A stretch of DNA of 64,000 nucleotides from Tolypeutes matacus (lineage: Eukaryota; Chordata; Mammalia; Cingulata; Chlamyphoridae), in assembly GCA_026826555.1 (NCBI GenBank), contig JAKSZT010004976.1, forward strand, positions 5,619,089-5,683,088, given 5' to 3'. Shown piece by piece: positions 11,630 through 23,320 of this stretch (position 1 is the first letter of the stretch; each line of letters starts with the position of its first letter). Both the position numbers and the translations under genes were made by a program. The notes beneath the pieces were generated by a model, which did not search any database, was not told the DNA's origin, and saw only the letters and a program-made list of their open reading frames with translations.

Positions 11630-12300
11630 AGTTCAGGTCCTCCAAGAAGTGGATGCCAAGATGAGATTAGATGTGCAAAAGATTTATTGGTGGAGCTATG
11701 CCTGTGAAGGATAAAGGGGAGGAAGCCAGAAGAGATGGAGAGACTCTCAGACTATGACATGAAACTGATCTCAGTGAAGGGGGGTAGGGCAGGAGGATTG
11801 GGTAAGAAGAGTATCAAACTGCAGCGAAGTTCTCAGAAAGTTTCCACCAGCCAACAGGGAGTCCTTGAGCCACATCTCACCAGAATGAACCTGAATTGGT
11901 GCTCTTCTGTGCTCAAAACTGGCTGGGATAAGTCCCCTGGAAAGCATGAGTTGAAGAATCCAAAGGGTCTTGGGATGTGTCCTCTTGGAGCCTTCTTAGG
12001 GAAACTTGGATCCCAGAATTCACAACCCAGGGCCTGTGCAGGTCTATTCCTCAGATCTGTCCTCCTGAGAACACATTGGGCAGGATGGACACAATCCAAA
12101 GGCCCAAGAGGTTGCCAAGTGTCAGATGTTTTTAGGTGGGCATGGGTGGGTCTCAGATGTTCACATGCAAGGCATTTCCCAGGGGAGTGGGGAGTCAGAG
12201 GTGGGAAGAGAAGGCCATCTGACCATGTGCTGAAGACTAAGACCAGCTGTCCCTGTGCCACCAATTCTGGCAGAGAACTCAGAGGAGTCCAAGAATCCTA
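11630..12300 (-). mobile_element. ERVL-type LTR (tentative)
   Basis: The left end resembles the LTR at 9655 (a 'gatttattgg' polyadenylation-signal region and 'ggaggaagccagaag'). The rest is GC-richer, diverged LTR-like sequence. Two long ORFs lie here on opposite strands (11735-12301 plus, 188 codons; 11833-12264 minus, 143 codons). Neither shows a recognised domain, and being open on both strands suggests composition, not coding. Confidence 0.4.
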
Positions 12301-13740
12301 AATGCAAACCTGGCATTCCAAGTCATTTTACAAAGGAATATTTTTTTTCAAGGTAGGAGGATAAAACAGGTTTTATCAAAAGTTTGTTAGTTTCATAACT
12401 TTTACACATTTAGACATGTGATATGGGACCTCCATTTGCTCCTTGTTCTAGGTCCTGCCAATATTAAAACCACTTGAAGATTTAATGAAAACCATGGGTA
12501 TCCTTTCCTGAAAAATCCATATATAGACACAGAATAACATTAAAAAGATTTAAGAGATTGAAGAACTGGCACAGTATTATAAGTTAATATATAAATCTTT
12601 TTTTTTACTTTCTAAATAAGTTATATATATAATTTATATATAAAAATAAAAATATATTATATATAATAAAATTGCTAACCAAGTGATATAATTGTAGCCC
12701 AAATAGTTCATCAAGCCATTCAAATAATTTTTTATTGCTTTTGGAAATTGTTGGTGTGACCTTTTGTTTAACTCAACTGTCACTAGCTAAATGATGCCCT
12801 TGTCTGCATGATTTAACCTAAGAAACCTCATCAAATTGGTGGTTATTAGGTCTCCAGCTCCTGTGTCATTTTTATAGCCAGAAGGACCATTGCATCTTAG
12901 CCCATAGGCATCTGCATAGGGCATGGCTGAGACCTGGAGTTTCATCTCCTGACAAGTTCACTGTCCTGCTTGACCTCAGCCCACTCTGCAGCAACTGACC
13001 ATGAAGGCACTGGGCTGGCACTGCCCAGGTCCTGCCACCCTGCTGCCATCACCAATTTGGTCTGCCTGGAGCTTGCCTGGGGCCACCCACTTCCATGCCA
13101 GCCAGGTTCTGTTCCGTCTCTTCACGACCAAGGCTAGTTTCATCTATGCCAACCAGACTGGAAACCTTTACAATATTTTATACATTGGCACAGTCATACT
13201 GATGCTTAACGGGCAATAGCAGCCATTACTCACACTCAAACATTATGCAATTCTAGGTGGTTACTGACCCCTGAATCCTTAGGTTAAAAACCCCAGCAAG
13301 ATTTTTGAGAGAGTGACACCCTAGCAAGCTACAGGGGAGCACTGAACGGACTCTATTTGTTCTCATTGCCCTAGTATCCACAGCTTGGCAAGTACTAGCT
13401 GGCCCTTGATAGATATCGATTGACTGACTTGTCACAGCTATCACCCAGTCAGTTCAATGGCATCTAAAGGATGGTTTACCTACAGGTCTGCTCAGATTCT
13501 CAAGTTCATCCCAGCTCTGGGAACAAAAAAAAGCCCTTCTTGTAGGAGAAGCTACCAACAACCCAATGGTTTGTATTACAATTCTCTTTTTCTTTTTGGA
13601 TCTCCATCCCTCTCTTTAAAAAATACTCATTGTTTGAATGCTTCCATTTTGAAGGATTAACATTTTCAAGTTCCAGTGAGGACTCTAAAGATGCAGAATA
13701 AAAGGAACTAACACAGTTGAATTTACAATTTCAAAAAGGA
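12300..13740. other. Mixed unique DNA with an AT-rich stretch
   Basis: A (TA)-rich low-complexity patch lies at about 12598-12672. The 72-codon ORF at 13001-13219 has an Ala/Pro/Trp-rich start and a hydrophobic end (residues 57-70). It matches nothing I recognise and I would not call it a gene. Confidence 0.35.
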
Positions 13741-14480
13741 ATGGAGCCGAGATGGGGAATTGATTCAAATATTTCTTCTTCTCTTCATTTAAGAGCATAA
13801 TTTTGTAAAAATCCTCAGGTTAGGAGGGTCTCAGGCCCAGCTCGTCTCCCTGCAGCCAAGAGTATGATGAGCTGAAGGATTTAGGTAATTAATCCCACTC
13901 AGAAATTATAAATGCAATCATTTTAAGGTTGGCGAATCAACTAATCAAGTGTGAGAAATGGTCCATAACTAGGCAAAAAGACAGAGCGCTCCCTGGCTTG
14001 TAGTGTTTAAAAAGCTCAGGGACAATGAATCCTCGGCTGCAATCCCCTGAGGTGTCATGGGTGTATCAGACATCAGGACCGGAGGCAGCCAAACCCAGGA
14101 GGAGGGTGAGAGAGAATAGTGGCATCAACAATAACGAAGCCCCCAGACGGCTCCAAATCAAGGCGGGCAGATCAGATAACACATAAAGGAGGAGAGGAAA
14201 GCAAAAGACTCCCTTCTATTGCCCACAGGGTCAGCCTGCATTATGCAAAGACAGAATTTTAAATATGTATCAGCATTCCAGTAAACAGGGCAAGCTTGCT
14301 AATAACAGTGCAATTCAGCAATCACTACTCCAAATAAATACATTAGAAATGTCATTTCTCTAATCAGATTAACTGCTGTCCTTCATGTTATGCTTTGAAT
14401 AATCATTAAAAATTCTTCTGGGTGAACTTGGTGAGCACATTGTCTAGAAATGCTGGATTTGCTAGTGTTTTTCCTCTTTA
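13740..14480. promoter_or_regulatory. Candidate conserved non-coding / enhancer-like block
   Basis: This is repeat-free, with no long ORF and several homeodomain-type cores (for example 'aggtaattaatccc' near 13884, 'aatcaactaatcaag' near 13935, 'atcagattaactg' near 14365). It also has POU-like 'attatgcaaa' (14240-14249) and CpGs retained inside AT-rich DNA. This texture is typical of developmental enhancers in gene deserts. The call is inference from texture; conservation could not be tested. Confidence 0.4.
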
Positions 14481-15425
14481 AATAAGTCTCAAACACTTTT
14501 AAATGTGTCTTCATGTGGTTAAACTAGCTGTATTCAGTTTCATGATTGCTAATACTGGGATGTTAATTTTATGCTGGATTTTATTATTCACTACAGCAGT
14601 TCATGCCTTTTATGAGAACAATTATTATGGTAGGTTAAATGTCATTATTTTCAAAACTACCCTCACAGATTACCTGCTACACAGCCCTCTGAACGCTTGC
14701 ACTTGAATATCTGAACCATAGCTCCTAATTGTAGTATTCACTAGGCTGATTCTTCTGGCTAATAATGCCTGTAAACGCTTTTTCAAAAGCTGGAGATCCA
14801 CTCCTGTGAGCCAAAACATCTCCACCCATTTTGGCATTTGGTGAACAGCTGGGATCTTTTATAAATAAATTGAGATCTAGTGATGAGTTTATTTTCCATT
14901 GTGGTTATATTCATGATGAAACTGTCATTAAAATTGAGGGTTGTGTTATCTGATGTTCAATGCTTTTAAACTCATGGGATTCAAGAGGAAGAAATACTGT
15001 AATCACTTGTTAAAATATTTTCATATCAAAAAGAAGATGGTCTTCCATGCTAAACAATGTTTAGGAGCATTCATAGTTAATAATAGATATCTTGAAGTCA
15101 GTTTCAACAAACATCTAATGAACACCTAATCTCTTCCAGAACAGAGATAGGCACTTGCCCACACATTAATAATCTGACTGAGATGGGGACCAAAGATTCT
15201 AAGTTGACTTCTGTTTATTTTGTTTTGTTTCCTTTGCCAATCAATAGATCTTTTTCACCCATGTTTTTCTATCTTGACAACATCAAAAGTCATTATGATA
15301 CATAGGGAAAACAGAAAGAAATAGTTGGGCATCCAGTCAATGGCAGATACCCAAAAGAAACAATAGAAATGAATCACACATCCTGTCCAAACATTCTTTT
15401 TCTCTCTACAAAATTCATTTCTCTC
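14481..15425. other. AT-rich unique DNA
   Basis: It continues the repeat-poor, TAAT-rich texture to about 14900 and then becomes ordinary AT-rich sequence. ORFs of 60-78 codons on both strands have no recognised motif. Confidence 0.35.
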
Positions 15426-15440
15426 CCCCATGCACTTTCT

Positions 15441-15613
15441 TTTTGAAAAAAGATTGATTGATTGATTTCGCCCCTCATTGTTTACACTCACTGTCTGTTC
15501 ATTGTTTGCTCTGTGTCTGCTCGTCTTCTTTTAGGAGGCACCAGGAACCAAACCCGGGACCTCCCATGTGGGAGGCAGGCACCCAACTGCTTGACCCACA
15601 TCCACTCCCCACT
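15441..15613 (-). mobile_element. DAS-II-type SINE with 14-bp TSD
   Basis: On the minus strand: 'gtgggtcaagcagttggg' head, 'cccacatgggaggtcccggg', the B-box 'gggtttggttcctgg', a body of gcctcctaaaagaagacg type, and an A-rich tail with tcaat repeats. The direct repeat cccatgcactttct is perfect at 15427-15440 and 15614-15627. Confidence 0.9.
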
Positions 15614-15829
15614 CCCATGCACTTTCTATTCCCTAACTTCAATGATAGAGTTTCTTCATAATTGACTTTCTTAGGTAATTGTGTCTTGGTTGGCCATACC
15701 TATTCCCAATAGGAATTGCTGCCATCCCATGTTGTCTTGAAATGCAGCAGGTCAATTTTCTTTTTCAAGAGATATGAATATGGATTTGGAGCCAAGTCCA
15801 CTGCAAAATTTAAAAAGCAAATAGGGGGG

Positions 15830-16239
15830 AGTGCAATAGGGCCCTTGGAGTGAGTTTCTGATTGTAGCAATGTGTAAAGGTCTGTTATAGTTACCTTGAC
15901 TGCTCAAGCAAACGCCAAAAATGTAGACGCAGCTGTGGAATCAGGTAATGGGTAGAGGCCGGAAGAATTATGAGGCACTTGATAGAAAAGGCCTAGATTG
16001 CTTTCACTGTTGGTAGAAATAGGGATATAAAGGTACTTCCCATGAGGCATTAGAAGGAAATTATGAATATGCTATTGCAAACTGTAGGAAAGGCGATCCT
16101 TGTTTTAAAGTGGCAGAGAACTTGGAGAAATTGAGTTCTGATGTTGGATGGAAGGCAGAACTTAAAAGTGTTGAACTTGGATATTTAGCTGAGGATATTT
16201 CCAAGCTAAATGTGGAAGGTGCCATCGGTTTCTCCTTGA
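15830..16239 (+). mobile_element. MaLR internal sequence (non-coding remnant)
   Basis: The text resembles the internal region of THE1/MST/MLT1-type MaLRs: 'tgtaaaggtctgttatag', 'ggtagaggccggaagaat', 'aggcattagaaggaaatt', 'gaacttggatatttagctg'. It runs straight into the LTR that follows, so the pair is a 5'-truncated provirus remnant. No functional protein frame is evident. Confidence 0.55.
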
Positions 16240-16541
16240 GCTTATTGTGAAATGAGAGAGAAAGCCACAGAAGAAACATCCAGAAGCTGAAATCAATGGA
16301 AACTGAAAGAGAAGAGAGAGACCAGGAGAGGCTGCCATGTACCTTGCCATGTGACAAGCTAAGGACCAAGGATTATCAGCAGCCAGCCCCAGAACACCAC
16401 AGGCTTCAGGAGGAAAGCATTGCCTTGATGATGCCTTGATCTGGGCTTTCTTTTAGCCTAAAATGGTAAGCAGATAAATTCCCATTGTTTAATGCCACCC
16501 ATTTTGTGGTGTTCGCTTGAGCAGTCCAGGAAACTAAAACA
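16240..16541 (+). mobile_element. MaLR-like LTR (3' LTR, partial)
   Basis: It shares with 4606-5040 the blocks 'gagaaagccacagaag', 'ccatgtaccttgccatgtg', 'gacaagctaaggaccaagg', 'agccagccccagaa' and 'ttgatgatgccttgatc', and ends 'ggaaactaaaaca'. It joins MaLR internal sequence on its left, so it is the 3' LTR. Confidence 0.7.
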
Positions 16542-17640
16542 AGATCCTTTCAGAGGCAGAAGCAGAAAAGGAGGAGGAGGAGAGGAAGAGAAGAGGGGGA
16601 GACCAATACCTTGTTTTTTTACTTTCAGTACCCTAGAAACGAACCTCTAATTGTGGTTTTTGGAACACTTACGATTTCTTGGGATCAACTAATTATTTCT
16701 CCAGATTCACTAGGAGAAAAGAATTATAGGCTAGAAGGAAAGCTGCAGCTCAGGTACTCTATCCACTTCCTTAGCTCTGCACATAAGTTCAGCAGTGGCA
16801 GAACTCAACTGAGAACGTGGCTGTCCTTGAATGTGGTTCTGTACTCTACTTCATCCCCACAGTTTCTGTGATTTTAGGCTACCTCACTTTCCCTGTTTCT
16901 TTTTTGCCTCTTAATGTCTGTAAAATGTACCCTTGTCAAAACTTAACCAGTCCAACAGCCTGTCTTGCACTGGTTTGCATACCACCCACAGAGCCCACGT
17001 ACTCAGCAGCCCCAGCCCCAACCTCCCGTGGAACTGAAGGGAGGAGGGGGCTACACCTGAGGTTTCGGCAGCTCCAGTGCTGCTTTGACAGCTACTGGAA
17101 GGGCAGGCGGCAGTACCCCACTTCCTCTTTTCCTTTCCCTGCCAAGCCAATTGCATTTGTTGCTTCTCTTCTTAAGAGCAGGCAAGCGGCAGTGTTCCCA
17201 GATTCCTGGGCTTGTTCCCGGAATTCTTGCTTTTCTTTCACAGCACTGTCTAATCAAGTGGATTTTCATAGCTGCCAGCAGCAACTTTTCAGGGAAAAAA
17301 AACTGGCCACAGGTGATAATCTTATATTCCCCTTACTTTTTAAGTCGATTATATCCTGCTCTTAAGTGGAAGTCTGCCACTCTCCCCAAAGCGTCAAGTT
17401 TTCCTATCACCCTCGTGGGTACCTGATTGATCCCTTCAGGCTCTCAAGCCAGGCTCTGTCCATCCAGTCCTCATTCCATGAAATTAGGCAGAAAGATGAA
17501 TTGCTGAACCAGAATTACACTCTTAAGCAGTATGGTCAACTTCCGTTTTTAATTACTATTCTCAATATAAGCTTTGTAAATCAACTAAGGGAACAAGGTG
17601 ACTCAACATGTTTAAGCAAACAAATACAAACCGAGCACAA
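16542..17640. other. Unique DNA with a purine-rich tract
   Basis: A GGA/AGG-rich purine tract sits at 16556-16601. Several overlapping ORFs on both strands between 16817 and 17731 (up to 182 codons) have no recognised domain and mutually exclusive frames. Confidence 0.35.
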
Positions 17641-17880
17641 TTTGCGACTAAATTTTCAGAAGATCATGATGCTAACTAGAATTCACAACGAACGTCATTG
17701 TGGGTATTTTCACCCCGAGCCCAATGCATAAATTTTGCTCTGCTCCCTTTCTGAGCACAGTTCTGCATACGCTGGCAGCTTGCACAGTAGATGCACCCCT
17801 GCAACCCATTTGTAATTGATGAATCACATTCCCTGGGTAAAGTGAGCCTGCAGTTTAAAGGGATCCTGGTGTGATTCCTC
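17641..17880. promoter_or_regulatory. Candidate conserved non-coding block
   Basis: Repeat-free. It keeps several CpGs (17690-17715) and carries motif-like words such as 'tttgtaattgatgaatcac' (17809-17827). Call made from texture only. Confidence 0.25.
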
Positions 17881-18649
17881 TCACAAAGGAAAGAATCCTG
17901 TCTGAAAGCAAATCCTCAACCCTGTGTCACTCAGGGAAGGCACTCTGCTGAAACAAACAATGCTCGAATTTCAGCAGCTTCGCACAATTAAAGTACATTT
18001 CTTGCAGGAAGCCTTCCACTAGGTGAAACAGTCTCCTTGCAGCTTGAGGTTCCACCACACCTGAATGTGGAGTTTCCCGCTGAATCCCCTGCTTCCAGTT
18101 GGCAGGTAGGAGAAGGGAGAGAGAGTGGAGGATGGAGTGGGAGGCTTCTGTGGACCAGATGTGGAAAGGGCATTCATCCCAGCCACCCACATTTCAGAAC
18201 TCAACTCGAGGAGGGCTGGGAAATGTGGTCTGGCTGTTTGCCAGAGGAAAGGGAAAGTGACTTGGTGAGAAACTCGCCAGTCTTTGCCCAAAGTCCTGAC
18301 CACCTCTGGTGTGGCTTTCAAGAGGGAAGAAAATGCATCTGCACATTACGACTATAACAGAACAAGTCAAACTGTTAAGTATGTGCTTTTGGAAAATGTC
18401 CTCATCTTAAAGGATCTTCATTGATTTGATCTTCAAACCAATACACCAACCAATAAAAATAGAAAAATCAGGAGACTATTTTGGCTAAATCCCTGGTTGT
18501 CGTTTCAGTACTTATTACAACAACACAGTCCAAGTTCAGTACCAGATACTGCTGCTACTGAAGTTTGATTCATAAAACATAAAGGTTTTTTTTGGAAATA
18601 ATTCCACTGATCAAACAAAAAACAAGCAGGGTTAAAGAACTGTATACTG
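17881..18649. other. Unique DNA, no feature recognised
   Basis: ORFs overlap on both strands at 17927-18357 without recognisable domains. No repeat was seen until the SINE that follows. Confidence 0.35.
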
Positions 18650-18932
18650 GGAAGCGGCTGTGGCTCAATCAGTAGGGCTCCGGTTTATCATATGGGAGTC
18701 CCCGGGTTCGGTTCCTGGGGCCTCCTGGTGAAGACAAGCCCGCCCGCGTGGTGTTGTTAGCTGACCCAGCGAGCACAAGCAGCAAGGGGGTGATAAATGA
18801 ATAAATAAATAAAATATTTAANNNNNNNNNNNNNNNNNNNNNNNNNNNNNNNNNNNNNNNNNNNNNNNNNNNNNNNNNNNNNNNNNNNNNNNNNNNNNNN
18901 NNNNNNNNNNNNNNNNNNNNNATAAATAAAAT

Positions 18933-18962
<30 letters not shown>
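18650..18962 (+). mobile_element. DAS-III-type SINE interrupted by assembly gap
   Basis: Full head and body are present on the left of the gap ('gaagcggctgtggctcaatc', 'ccgggttcggttcctgggg', 'gctgacccagcgagcac', then the aataaataaataaa tail). After 100 N the tail is repeated and continues into a long A-run. Imperfect TSDs agaactgtatactg (18636-18649) and agaagtgtatattg (18963-18976) bracket the whole, so a single SINE spans the gap. Confidence 0.9.
18822..18921. other. Assembly gap (100 N)
   Basis: Exactly 100 undetermined bases inside the tail of a SINE. The flanks repeat the same 17-bp tail sequence, see the findings. Confidence 0.99.
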
Positions 18963-18966
<4 letters not shown>

Positions 18967-19048
18967 GTGTATATTGATAGGGAGTCATCTCCAAGATAGA
19001 TTTTTAACTGAAAAACATAGCTACAAAGCAGTGTAATAGTATGCTACT

Positions 19049-19520
19049 TGTATTAGTTTTCTATTGCTGTGTAACAAATAACCAAATGCATAGCACCTTA
19101 AAACAACACAAATTTAGTAAACCAGTTTCCGTGGGTGAGGAATCATCTGGGCATGGATTGTTGGGGTCCTTTGTCAGGATCTCACCTTGTTGAAACCAAG
19201 GTGGTGACTGGGGCTGCCATTTCATCTGAGGCTTGGGATCCTCTTCTGAGCCCATGTGGTTTGTTGGCAGAATCCAGTTCTTCCTAAAGTCTGCCCTTAG
19301 GTCCTAGCAATGTAGCAGCTTCCTTCTGCAAAGCCAGCAGGACAATCTCCCTCTAGCCTACCATGGCGGAGTCTTATATAATGTAACCTCCTCAGGGGAG
19401 TGATGTCCCATCATATTCTGTCTCGCCCACATTCAAAGAAGAGACTGCCCAGGGCATGTCCACCAGGGGATAGGAATCATAGAATTCTTCCTACCAGACC
19501 TTGGGATTCTTCCTACCACA
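19049..19520 (-). mobile_element. MaLR-like LTR
   Basis: It begins 'tgtattagttttctattgc' then 'taacaaataaccaaatgc' and 'cttaaaacaacacaaattta', the antisense 3' end of a MaLR/MLT-type LTR. It continues with 'gggctgccatttcatctg' and ends near 'cctaccaca'. A 17-bp imperfect tandem unit (attcttcctacca...) is repeated at 19484 and 19506. Confidence 0.6.
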
Positions 19521-20529
19521 CCATTGTTTATCTTTAACAAATAGGACAAACATATGTTGTATGCACCTAAAATAGTTCTGAATGAGTTCAGGAAGAATGA
19601 AGTCAGGGCTGCCTCTGAGGAACAGCACTGGATGACGGGAATAGAGGAGGAGGATGTCTCTATATATCTTCATTATTTTCCTGTTTGAATAATCTTTTCA
19701 TATTTAGGTATTACCTGTTCAGACTAAGTAATTAATTAGAATAAGAGCAGCTCATGAAGATGCTTTTCTAGAAAAAAAAGAGTTGTCCTCTTGGGAGACC
19801 ACAAACATAGCCTCGAACCAGTCCCAGAGAGTGTGTGAGTGGCCACATCCCTTCCCCAATGGGGCTCGCACCTGAGTCTGGAAAACACTAGTTCTGAGCA
19901 AAACAAAACAAAACACTAGTTCTGATCAAGAAAGTCTTGAGACTATTTAAAGTTCCCATCTGGGAAAGGGGGAGCCTCAAATACAAACCAATTTAATAAA
20001 ATAAAGCAAAAATGTATGCTGTGACCATATCCATCAGATCACCAAGCAATAAGAAATACCTTAGATGAGCAGATGCCTCATTTTTAAAAGACTATCTCTT
20101 AATATGTAATTCTTATGTACAATTCCATATTTTAGTATGTATTTTTCAAATTTTAAATCTCCAATTCCCTCTGCATAGTGTTAGGTCCAACTAAGCTGAA
20201 TCTAGAAAATGTGTATCCTGGTCTCTACTATGCTTATTTTATTTTATTCAATTTTTATATCTGGTCTTGTAGTAGATTATGCTAAGGGTAAGAAAATCAA
20301 GAACACAGTCCTTGTAGAATAATGCTACACTTTAGTCCTCCCATGTCTCAAAAATATCCTGTGAGGGGGAGTGTGGTGTGTTTTTTCACCATCTAAATCT
20401 AATTACTCTTAAGAAACAGGGATTTTTAATAACTATACCATAAAACTAGCAACTAACAGAAGGATGCTCAGAGACCCCTTTGAGGGCAGGTATCATCTGT
20501 TTAAGGATACATCGTCTGTTCTTGGTCTC
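19521..20529. other. AT-rich unique DNA
   Basis: No repeat family or gene recognised, apart from the small direct repeat at 19882-19925 described in the findings. Confidence 0.35.
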
Positions 20530-20957
20530 TGTGGCAGCTTGAATTATGGACTCCAACAAAAACATGTTCTTAATCATAATCCCCATCCCGGTGGGTATGA
20601 ACCCGTTGTCAATAGGACCTATTAAAGACGTTATTTTAGTTGATCCATGATCCATCTGAATGAGGGTAGGTCTTAATCCAGACCACTGGAGGCCTTTTCC
20701 AGAGAACCTGGAATTTACAGAAATGAGAAAGGACAGGACATGGCCGTGTGACAGGAGGCAGAAATACCAGGCAATGACCCCCAAGGATTGCCAGGAGCCA
20801 GCACCAGAGTGCTATAGTCCTCGGGGAGAAAGTAAGCCTTGCTGCTATCTTGATTTGGGACTTCTTTTAGCCTCAAAACTGTAAACCAATAAGCTCCCAT
20901 TTTTTAAACGAACCCATTGTATGGTGTTTGTCATAGAAGCTCAGGCAAACTAAGACT
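20530..20957 (+). mobile_element. MaLR-like solo LTR
   Basis: Starts TGTGGCAGCTTGAATTATGG. It carries 'gtgggtatgaacccgttg', 'ggtaggtcttaatccaga', 'tgccaggagccagcacc', 'cttgatttgggacttc' and 'aaactaagac' at the end. The flanks gtctc (20525-20529) and atctc (20958-20962) fit a decayed 5-bp TSD. The ORF at 20660-20884 lies inside the LTR. Confidence 0.7.
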
Positions 20958-21960
20958 ATCTCTGTCAAAAATGATGGAAATTAATGCCTGTATCTTCTCT
21001 TCTCCCAGAAGCAGAACCCGAGACACTGATGTGACGGTGAGAGAAATAAAGGGCAGTGAATTAAGGAAGCATCAGGAGGAAGACAGAAAGTGAAACAGAA
21101 AAGGAAGGAAGTCAATAAAGGGGCAATGGGGGCTCCTTCCCTCTGAGGAGTCCCTGGAGACAGTGTAGAACACGCATGTTGGAGTTAGCCCCCTGCCCAG
21201 GAGACTGCTCCTAGGGAGAAGGGTGTTAACCTCCTGCTACTTCTGGCTTGCCCAACCTGTGCTCAATTCCAGCCAAAAGAACCAGGCACTCGCAGATGGA
21301 CACCATCAGTGTGGCAAGTGAGTTCTGAGGAGTCCTGTGGGGATATGGGTGGATTTTCAACAGCACGTGCTACCTTCAAATTTAAAACAAAAATTCTCCA
21401 TCTTGGCTGCTATTCAACCTAGTGCTTTTTGAAAATGGCTGGCTTTTTAAAGCAATTCATGAAGGAAGACCCCATTTAAATTTGAAAGGCCCATGCCAAC
21501 CCAATTCTGCTTTGTCAAGGAAGAAGTCATTGAGGTGATCATTTTGTTCGAAGAAGATGAAACTACCCTTCATTCTCCTAGATTTTCCAGGACATGCCTG
21601 GTTCAAACCTTAGTAGAAAAGGGTACCTTTGGGGAGAAATCCAAGCAAAAATTGAGGGGCTGCACATTTTGTTGTTCTGTTTCAGTCAAGAGGAGATTAT
21701 AATTGGCCCAAGGCAAAGCCTGTGAGTAGGTGGTTCTGAGGTCAACACGCTGAAGCTGTAGGGAAGCAGCAAAGGAAGCCCCCGGGGTAGCTCTCTGTTT
21801 CTGCAGCAAAACCACTGAGGCTAAGATACTGGGCCTCTCCAGCCCCAGTCTACATGAGAGAGCAGGGAGGTGGGAACCCCCAGGTTCTTTTCTTGGCAGC
21901 CTGCCAATCCTGGAAAGGGACACATTAAGCCTTCTGTCAAGAAAACCCCCAGCTCCTCCG
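20958..21960. other. Unique DNA, no feature recognised
   Basis: Both strands are open in places (21493-21702 plus; 21603-21968 minus, 121 codons) without recognisable domains. Confidence 0.35.
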
Positions 21961-22370
21961 TAAATCACAAAATAAGGCTGTCATTCAACCTGACTGGATG
22001 AAACATGACCCCAAAGGTACATTTGCAAAATGTCACCATGTGCTTGCCTGATAACATCCACCGAGCTCCCCTGCAAAGTTCCCACCACCTCTGTTGACAC
22101 CTCCATCACCCAACACTGCTGTAGTCTCAGGCTCAGCAGTGTAGCGCCTTTTTCTTAAAGAAACATTACTTCTTCACCTTAATCAGAAACAAGAATTTGG
22201 GATTAAAAGCGGTCATTCCCACAGACACCTCCAGTAACCGACTACACTGAATGCAACCAAGAACACATTTTGCAAACTGCCATGTTGAATTTTGTGGGCA
22301 AGTCCAATGTGCCAGCTGTTGTTCTAATTTTAAAATAAGAAAGATATTTACCAGAGGAAACACAGCATGC
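21961..22370. promoter_or_regulatory. Candidate conserved non-coding block
   Basis: Repeat-free stretch with retained CpGs and balanced composition, for example around 'agcggtcattcccacag' (22209-22225). Regulatory nature is an inference from texture only. Confidence 0.2.
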
Positions 22371-23320
22371 TGTTTGGGTCGGAAGCAACATTATTTACTA
22401 TTCCAATAGCGAAGTAAGTTTAACAATGAAAAGAACTACTTGGAGAGGGATGTTGAGAATATTTACTCTAATTAGTAGATAGGAGACAAATCAGTGTCAT
22501 CTAAACAGAAGGCTGGACTCTTCTAGCAGGTTCAGAAACAGAGCTTACAACAAGCTGAAAATGAATCTCACGCAGACAATTCTTGGTTTATCTTGTCCTC
22601 TCCTAGGATCTTAATAAGTCATTAAGTTTCTTCAGAATCAAACAAGTCTCCTCATTATGATGTTCCTATAAAACCAGCTTCCTGTTGCTCTGAGAATTGT
22701 GGACAATGGCCCCTGATACATGGAGTTTGAATACACACTGATAAAAATCAGATTTTCTGCATGCGATGGATATTAAAAATACCAAACTTTTATGTTTTTT
22801 GAATGTTAAGCAGTGTCCACAGGGCTGAGGTGGCCTCACGGTGTGCTATACGGTGAGAATAGGAAAGACAAGGCAAATGCTCTGACATCTCACATCTTTA
22901 ATAATTTGCCTGCCCAGCCTCAACAACTGGGGTTTTCTAATATAAACTATCCAGCCACAGTTGTTTTTCTTAAGTATTCCTTAAATCAGCAGTTTCCCAA
23001 GAGCCTTGTCAGTCCACAGTCAACTTGCCTTCATCCAGCTTCACAAGACACACAAGCAGTCCAACTTTCATTCTGGTTTCCCACCTGAGACAAACTTAAT
23101 CCAAATTCAAGAACAAAAGTATTCATATTTGTCCTTGTATGTTAAGGATTACCACTATTGAAAGTGTTTTCTATTATCAGCTTGTCACTTTCTTTGCTAC
23201 TTAACCTCTTTCTTTCTCCTGCTCAATGGCCTCCTTTTACTTTCTTTCCCACTGAAAAAGCAGGAGAGTTTTTATTTTCTTCTCTCTGTCTCTCTTCCTT
23301 TTTTTTTAATTTATAAAGTT
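22371..23320. other. Unique DNA, no feature recognised
   Basis: No interspersed repeat or coding signature was seen. A pyrimidine-rich stretch lies at 23200-23310. Confidence 0.35.

Noticed and set aside
11735..12301. 188-codon ORF with a 143-codon antisense ORF
   Set aside because: Open on both strands, inside probable LTR sequence, no domain seen.
16817..17365. 182-codon ORF
   Set aside because: Competes with ORFs in other frames and on the other strand, no recognised motif, and sits next to MaLR remnants.
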